NCBI GenBank assembly: GCA_002452635.1
Contig: DKEU01000136.1
Coordinates: 1 to 8,152, forward strand
Source: Desulfovibrionaceae bacterium UBA6814
GTDB lineage: Bacteria; Desulfobacterota; Desulfovibrionia; Desulfovibrionales; Desulfovibrionaceae
DNA length: 8,152 nucleotides
Reading direction: 5' to 3'
In this document: positions 5,249 to 8,152 of the stretch, in pieces
Numbering within the stretch: position 1 is the first letter of the stretch
Layout: the number at the start of each line of letters is the position of its first letter
Notes under the pieces: generated by a model
The model's database searches: none
Told to the model about the DNA's origin: nothing
What the model saw: the letters and a program-made list of their open reading frames with translations, nothing else
Program-made: the position numbers and the translations under genes

Positions 5249-6397
5249 ATGCTACGCCATCTCATCGCCGCCATCCTCGCCCTGTCCCTGGCCGCCTGCG
5301 CCACGGCTCCCCGCCAGCCCGTGGGGCTCATGGACACCCCGGTCCACCATGCGGACCTGGCGGATTCGTTCCTGGACCAGGGCCAGTGGGCCAAGGCCGG
5401 GGCCGAGTACGACCGCGCCCTGGAGCTGAACCCCAAGCATGCCCGCTCCCTGGCCGGCAAGGCCGTGGCCCTGGCCGGCCAGGGCGCGTACGAGGCGGCC
5501 GAGGACGCCATGGACGCGGCCGAATCCGCTGCCGAGGGCGACGCGGACGAGCTGGCCCTGGCCGTGTGCCGGTTGCGCCTGCTCGCGGCCCGCGCCCGCG
5601 GCGGCAACCTGGACCGGGCCGAACTGCCCGAGGAGATTGCCGATCTGGTGGAGGACGGCGCGGCACTGGACGAGCGGCACGCTCCCCTGTATTTCCACGC
5701 CGGTGAGGCGTGGCTCGAGGCCCTGGATTTCGGGGCGGCCCAGGCGGCCTATGCCCGGGTCCTGGAGCTGGGCGGACCGCTGGCGGAAACGGCCCGGCAG
5801 CGCATGGACCTCATCGCCAAGGTGCAGCGCGCCGCGCCGGGCAGCCGGGTGGGCAAGGAGATCGCCCTGGTCCCGGCCGTCACCCGGGCGGACATGGCCG
5901 CCCTGCTGGTGCAGGAGCTGGGGGCGGCCAAGCTCTTCCGGCGCACGGAAAAGGCGCCGGCCGCGGGGTTCGCCCCGCCGGCCGACCCCAAGCCGCGCTA
6001 CGAGGAGAGCGGCCCGGCCGACGCGGCCGGCCATCCCCTGCGCCAGGACATCGCCCTGGTGCTGGAGTTGGGGATCAAGGGCCTGGGTCGGATGCCCGAC
6101 GGCACCTTCCGGCCCAACGAGCCCCTGACCCGGGCCGAGGTCGCCATGGTCTGGGAGGACGTCATCGTCCGGGCCACGGGCGATGCGGGCCTGGCCACCC
6201 TGTACGTGGGCGGGGCCAGCCCCTTTGCGGACCTGGGCTCGGACCATCCGGCCTTCAACGCCGCGGTGCTGGCCACCACCCGGGGCGTCATGGGCGCGGG
6301 CGCGCGCAGCGGCCGGTTCGAGCCGCTGGGCCCGGTGTCCGGGGCCGACGCCCTGGTGTCCATCAAGCGGCTCCGGGACGAGTTGAACGTGTTTTAG
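5249..6397 (+). CDS. Lipoprotein with TPR-like repeats and SLH-like domains
   Basis: This is a 382-residue predicted lipoprotein. The signal sequence ends in the lipobox LAAC (14-17), so Cys17 is probably lipidated after cleavage. TPR-like helices follow: ADLADSFLDQGQWAKAGAEYDRALELNP (35-62), a second at about 67-95 and a third at about 145-175. The C-terminal half resembles S-layer homology repeats: a partial one with VTRADMAALLVQEL (211-224), a good one at 262-306 (IALVLELGIKGLG, DGTFRPNEPLTRAEVA), and a weaker one with PFADLGSDHPAFNAAV (325-340) and GRFEP (355-359). A low-complexity stretch (232-260) separates the first two. AAGGAG (5238-5243) lies 5 nt ahead of the ATG. Family knowledge: TPRs bind proteins and SLH domains bind cell-wall or surface polymers. 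Here a scaffold anchored in the outer membrane and working with its operon neighbours is the best guess. Confidence 0.8.
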   Translation: MLRHLIAAILALSLAACATAPRQPVGLMDTPVHHADLADSFLDQGQWAKAGAEYDRALELNPKHARSLAGKAVALAGQGAYEAAEDAMDAAESAAEGDADELALAVCRLRLLAARARGGNLDRAELPEEIADLVEDGAALDERHAPLYFHAGEAWLEALDFGAAQAAYARVLELGGPLAETARQRMDLIAKVQRAAPGSRVGKEIALVPAVTRADMAALLVQELGAAKLFRRTEKAPAAGFAPPADPKPRYEESGPADAAGHPLRQDIALVLELGIKGLGRMPDGTFRPNEPLTRAEVAMVWEDVIVRATGDAGLATLYVGGASPFADLGSDHPAFNAAVLATTRGVMGAGARSGRFEPLGPVSGADALVSIKRLRDELNVF

Positions 6398-6421
6398 CCT
6401 GGTTGGGATGAAGGGGAGAGG

Positions 6422-7384
6422 ATGAAGTTCGCGTACCGTTTCCGGGGCGCGGTCCTGCTGGCCGCCGCCCTGGTGTTCTGTTCCTGGCCCGTGGCGGCCG
6501 CGCCGGTGAGCGCGGCCTGGACCACCTCGGAGAACGCCACCGCGGCGGTCCTGCCCGGGGCGGAGAACGCCACCCTCCTGCGCAGCCGGTCCGAGGCCAT
6601 GGCCGCCTGTTTCCGGGATGCGGTGTCCGCCGAGGCCCTGGGTCTCCTGCCCGCGCCCCTGGGCGCAGAACGGGCCGCCCTGCTGGCCGCCTGGCTGGCC
6701 CCCCGCTCCGGGCAGTACGTGCAGAGCTACTCGGAACTGGCGACGGTTCCCACGGGCGACTTCACCGTGCTCACCCTGGACGTGCGGGTGGACAGGGCGG
6801 CCCTGCGCCGGGTGCTGCAGAACCTGGGCGCGTACTACACCGCCGCGGTTTCCCGGCCCTTCTCCCTGTCCCTCCAGGGCGAGGCCGCGGTCCACGCCGA
6901 GGACCTGGCCCGGCTGGAGGCCATCTCCGGCCTGTACCCCGCGGTGGTGGACGTCCCGCAACTCACCCTCAACGTCACGGGCAAGGTCTGGACCGGAAGC
7001 CTGGTCACGGCTGCGGGCACGGCCAGCGCGGCCGGCACCCTGGACGAGGTCTGGCTCGACCTGTGGGGCCGGCACTTCGCCCGGCCCGAGAACCAGGCCG
7101 GGGTGCTGGACAGCCTGGTGCTGCGGGTGGAGGGCTGGTTCGCCCCGGACGGGGTGCGGGATTTCGACCAGGAGCTGCGCGCGTTCGAGGGAGTGGAGTC
7201 CGCGGTCCTGGACCGGGTGCTGCTCACCCCCACCGGCACGGCCACGGTCTGGCGGGTGCGCACCCCCAACCCCGCCTCCCTGCGCACCCGCATGGAGGCC
7301 TACATCCCGGGCCGGGGCCTGACCTACACCCTGGAGGCTCCGGCGCAGGCCGCACCCGGGGCGGCCCTGCCGTCCGGTCAGTGA
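6422..7384 (+). CDS. Exported protein of unknown function, third gene of the envelope operon
   Basis: I do not recognise a named family in this 320-residue protein. Residues 1-27 or so form a Sec signal peptide (basic MKFAYRFR, hydrophobic core, AAA near 25-27). Cys20 is preceded by LVF, which is not a lipobox. The mature N-terminal half has LLRSRSEAMAACFRDAVSAEA (52-72) and an APRSGQYVQSYSEL segment (93-106) leading into TLDVRVDRAALRRVLQNLGAYYT (118-140). This pattern recalls the helix-strand start of FlgT-like or DUF2066-like envelope proteins, but that is a resemblance only. Residues 146-300 look like alternating strands and helices (PAVVDVPQLTLNV, VLDSLVLRVEGWF, RVLLTPTGTATVWRVRT). The tail is Ala/Pro-rich. 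AAGGGG (6411-6416) lies 5 nt ahead of the ATG and the gap to the previous gene is 24 nt, so joint expression with the two upstream genes is likely. Confidence 0.7.
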   Translation: MKFAYRFRGAVLLAAALVFCSWPVAAAPVSAAWTTSENATAAVLPGAENATLLRSRSEAMAACFRDAVSAEALGLLPAPLGAERAALLAAWLAPRSGQYVQSYSELATVPTGDFTVLTLDVRVDRAALRRVLQNLGAYYTAAVSRPFSLSLQGEAAVHAEDLARLEAISGLYPAVVDVPQLTLNVTGKVWTGSLVTAAGTASAAGTLDEVWLDLWGRHFARPENQAGVLDSLVLRVEGWFAPDGVRDFDQELRAFEGVESAVLDRVLLTPTGTATVWRVRTPNPASLRTRMEAYIPGRGLTYTLEAPAQAAPGAALPSGQ

Positions 7385-7501
7385 GCCCCGCTCCAACCGC
7401 CGCAAAAAAAGGTTCTTTTTTCCCGAGATACTTCGTAGGATGCGCAGCACGGAGTCTTCCCAGCGCAGCATGTGACCCGACGGAGGGCGAAGCACCAGGC
7501 C
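7385..7501. other. Intergenic spacer with A/T run and a 21-bp-spaced direct repeat
   Basis: This 117-nt spacer starts with an A7 run and a T6 run (7404-7421) that could pair as a 7-bp stem. Two -10-like hexamers follow: GATACT (7427-7432) and TAGGAT (7436-7441). Neither has a good -35 at the usual distance. GCGCAGCA occurs twice (7442-7449 and 7463-7470) with a period of 21 bp. A promoter for the downstream gene probably lies here, but I cannot place it firmly. Confidence 0.4.
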
Positions 7502-8098
7502 ATGACCGCGAACGACGGCGCCAGCAATTGGAACCTGCCCAACGCCATCAGCCTGGTGCGCATCCTGCTCACTCCCGTCTTCCTCTTCGCCTTCTGGACC
7601 GGCCGCATGGACTGGGCCCTGGGGGCCTTCGTGACCGCCGGGGCCAGCGACGCCCTGGACGGCACCCTGGCCCGCCTGCTCAAGCAGCGCACCGACCTGG
7701 GGGCCATGCTCGACCCCCTGGCGGACAAGTTCCTGCTCATCGCCTCCTACCTGTCCCTGGGCGTGGCCGGCTGGCTGCCGGCCTGGGTGGTGGTGCTGGT
7801 GCTGGCCCGGGACCTGGTGATCCTGGGCGGGCTGTGGGTGCTGCGCCGCGCCGGGGTGGACGTGCGGGCCAACATCTGCCCGGCCTGGGCCAGCAAGTGC
7901 AACACCGCGGCCCAGATCGGCCTGGTGTTCTGCACCATGCTGGCCCGGGGCTTCGGCCTGGACCTGCCGCGCTGGGAGCTCTTCTTCCTGCACGCGGTGG
8001 CGGTGCTGGCCGTGGTCTCGGGCGGGCAGTACGTGCTGCGCGGCTGGGCCCTGCTCTCGGAGCGGCATGGCCGCAAGCCGCCGGACATGGGCCAGTAG
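7502..8098 (+). CDS. pgsA: CDP-alcohol phosphatidyltransferase, PgsA-like (CDP-diacylglycerol--glycerol-3-phosphate 3-phosphatidyltransferase)
   Basis: This 198-residue integral membrane enzyme of phospholipid synthesis belongs to the family that joins CDP-diacylglycerol to an alcohol. The PgsA reaction gives phosphatidylglycerophosphate on the way to phosphatidylglycerol. The full family signature D-x2-DG-x2-AR-x8-G-x3-D-x3-D is present as D50, D53, G54, A57, R58, G67, D71 and D75. The N-terminal NLPNAISLVRILLTPVF (11-27) is typical of PgsA. Hydrophobic stretches at about 17-32, 38-48, 77-90, 93-115, 136-148 and 160-178 fit about six membrane helices. The ATG at 7502 is chosen because the protein then begins close to the conserved NLPN. 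An in-frame GTG at 7472 would add ten Arg-rich residues. Neither start has a well-spaced Shine-Dalgarno (GGAGG at 7482-7486 is 15 nt from the ATG). The glycerol-phosphate substrate is inferred; a related alcohol is possible. Confidence 0.85.
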   Translation: MTANDGASNWNLPNAISLVRILLTPVFLFAFWTGRMDWALGAFVTAGASDALDGTLARLLKQRTDLGAMLDPLADKFLLIASYLSLGVAGWLPAWVVVLVLARDLVILGGLWVLRRAGVDVRANICPAWASKCNTAAQIGLVFCTMLARGFGLDLPRWELFFLHAVAVLAVVSGGQYVLRGWALLSERHGRKPPDMGQ

Positions 8099-8116
8099 GG
8101 GCGGGGGAGGGCAATG

Positions 8117-8152
8117 AAAAAGCCCGGCCCCGTTGCCGGGACCGGGCCTTTC
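8117..8152 (+). terminator. Intrinsic terminator after the CDP-alcohol phosphatidyltransferase gene
   Basis: GCCCGG (8122-8127) pairs with CCGGGC (8142-8147). Beyond a C/A mismatch, CCCG (8129-8132) pairs with CGGG (8137-8140) around a TTGC loop. An A5 run precedes the stem and CTTTC follows up to the window edge, so the T-tract may continue outside. The A run also gives it a possible bidirectional character. It lies 18 nt after the stop codon. Confidence 0.85.

Noticed and set aside
4018..5607. Minus-strand open frame of 529 codons over the leader region and the LPP20-like gene
   Set aside because: Low-complexity antisense translation with no recognisable start signal or domain.
7404..7421. 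A7/T6 stem after the envelope operon as an intrinsic terminator
   Set aside because: The stem has only A-T pairs apart from one G-C and no GC-rich core. It would not be stable enough to terminate.
7472..7501. GTG start at 7472 for the phosphatidyltransferase
   Set aside because: It would add ten mostly basic residues ahead of the usual N-terminus and has no Shine-Dalgarno at a normal distance. It is not fully excluded, since the ATG at 7502 also lacks a good one.
5252..8068. Minus-strand open frame of 938 codons opposite the envelope genes and the phosphatidyltransferase gene
   Set aside because: Its composition is His/Gly/Gln/Arg-rich, typical of the antisense of GC-rich genes. The plus-strand genes have signal peptides, motifs and ribosome binding sites.

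Overview
This is a GC-rich window (about 70% G+C by eye, with strong G/C bias at third codon positions). It looks like ordinary chromosome from a Gram-negative, Desulfovibrio-like bacterium (Desulfovibrionales). That placement is inference. It rests on the base composition, a lipoprotein signal plus Sec signals in the envelope genes, the QHG-type SixA, and the style of the LPP20-like and SLH-bearing envelope proteins. No mobile element, CRISPR array, tRNA or rRNA was seen.

Layout. (1) Positions 2-3318, plus strand, hold a tightly packed housekeeping operon. It starts with a beta-CASP metallo-beta-lactamase-fold RNA hydrolase whose 5' end lies outside the window. It continues with rsmD (16S rRNA guanine-N2 methyltransferase), coaD (phosphopantetheine adenylyltransferase) and miaA (tRNA dimethylallyltransferase). 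The spacings are 7 nt, a 22-nt overlap and a 1-nt overlap, so translation is probably coupled. Three of the four genes act on RNA. (2) Positions 3319-3495 are a short AT-rich spacer between convergent genes. (3) A sixA-like histidine phosphatase lies on the minus strand at 3496-4005. (4) Positions 4006-4341 are a divergent intergenic region. It has a plausible sixA promoter and, before the next gene, an unusual row of five back-to-back inverted repeats (4192-4317). (5) Positions 4342-7384, plus strand, hold three envelope genes in a row: an exported LPP20/FlgP-like protein, a lipoprotein with TPR-like and SLH-like repeats, and an exported protein of unknown function. The gaps are 19 and 24 nt, so they probably form one operon. 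(6) Positions 7502-8098, plus strand, encode a CDP-alcohol phosphatidyltransferase of the PgsA type. A strong intrinsic terminator runs up to the window edge.

The most interesting parts are the hairpin-rich leader and the three-gene envelope cassette behind it. The cassette resembles the FlgP/FlgO/FlgT group of outer-membrane accessory proteins only by analogy. The other genes are well-known families.
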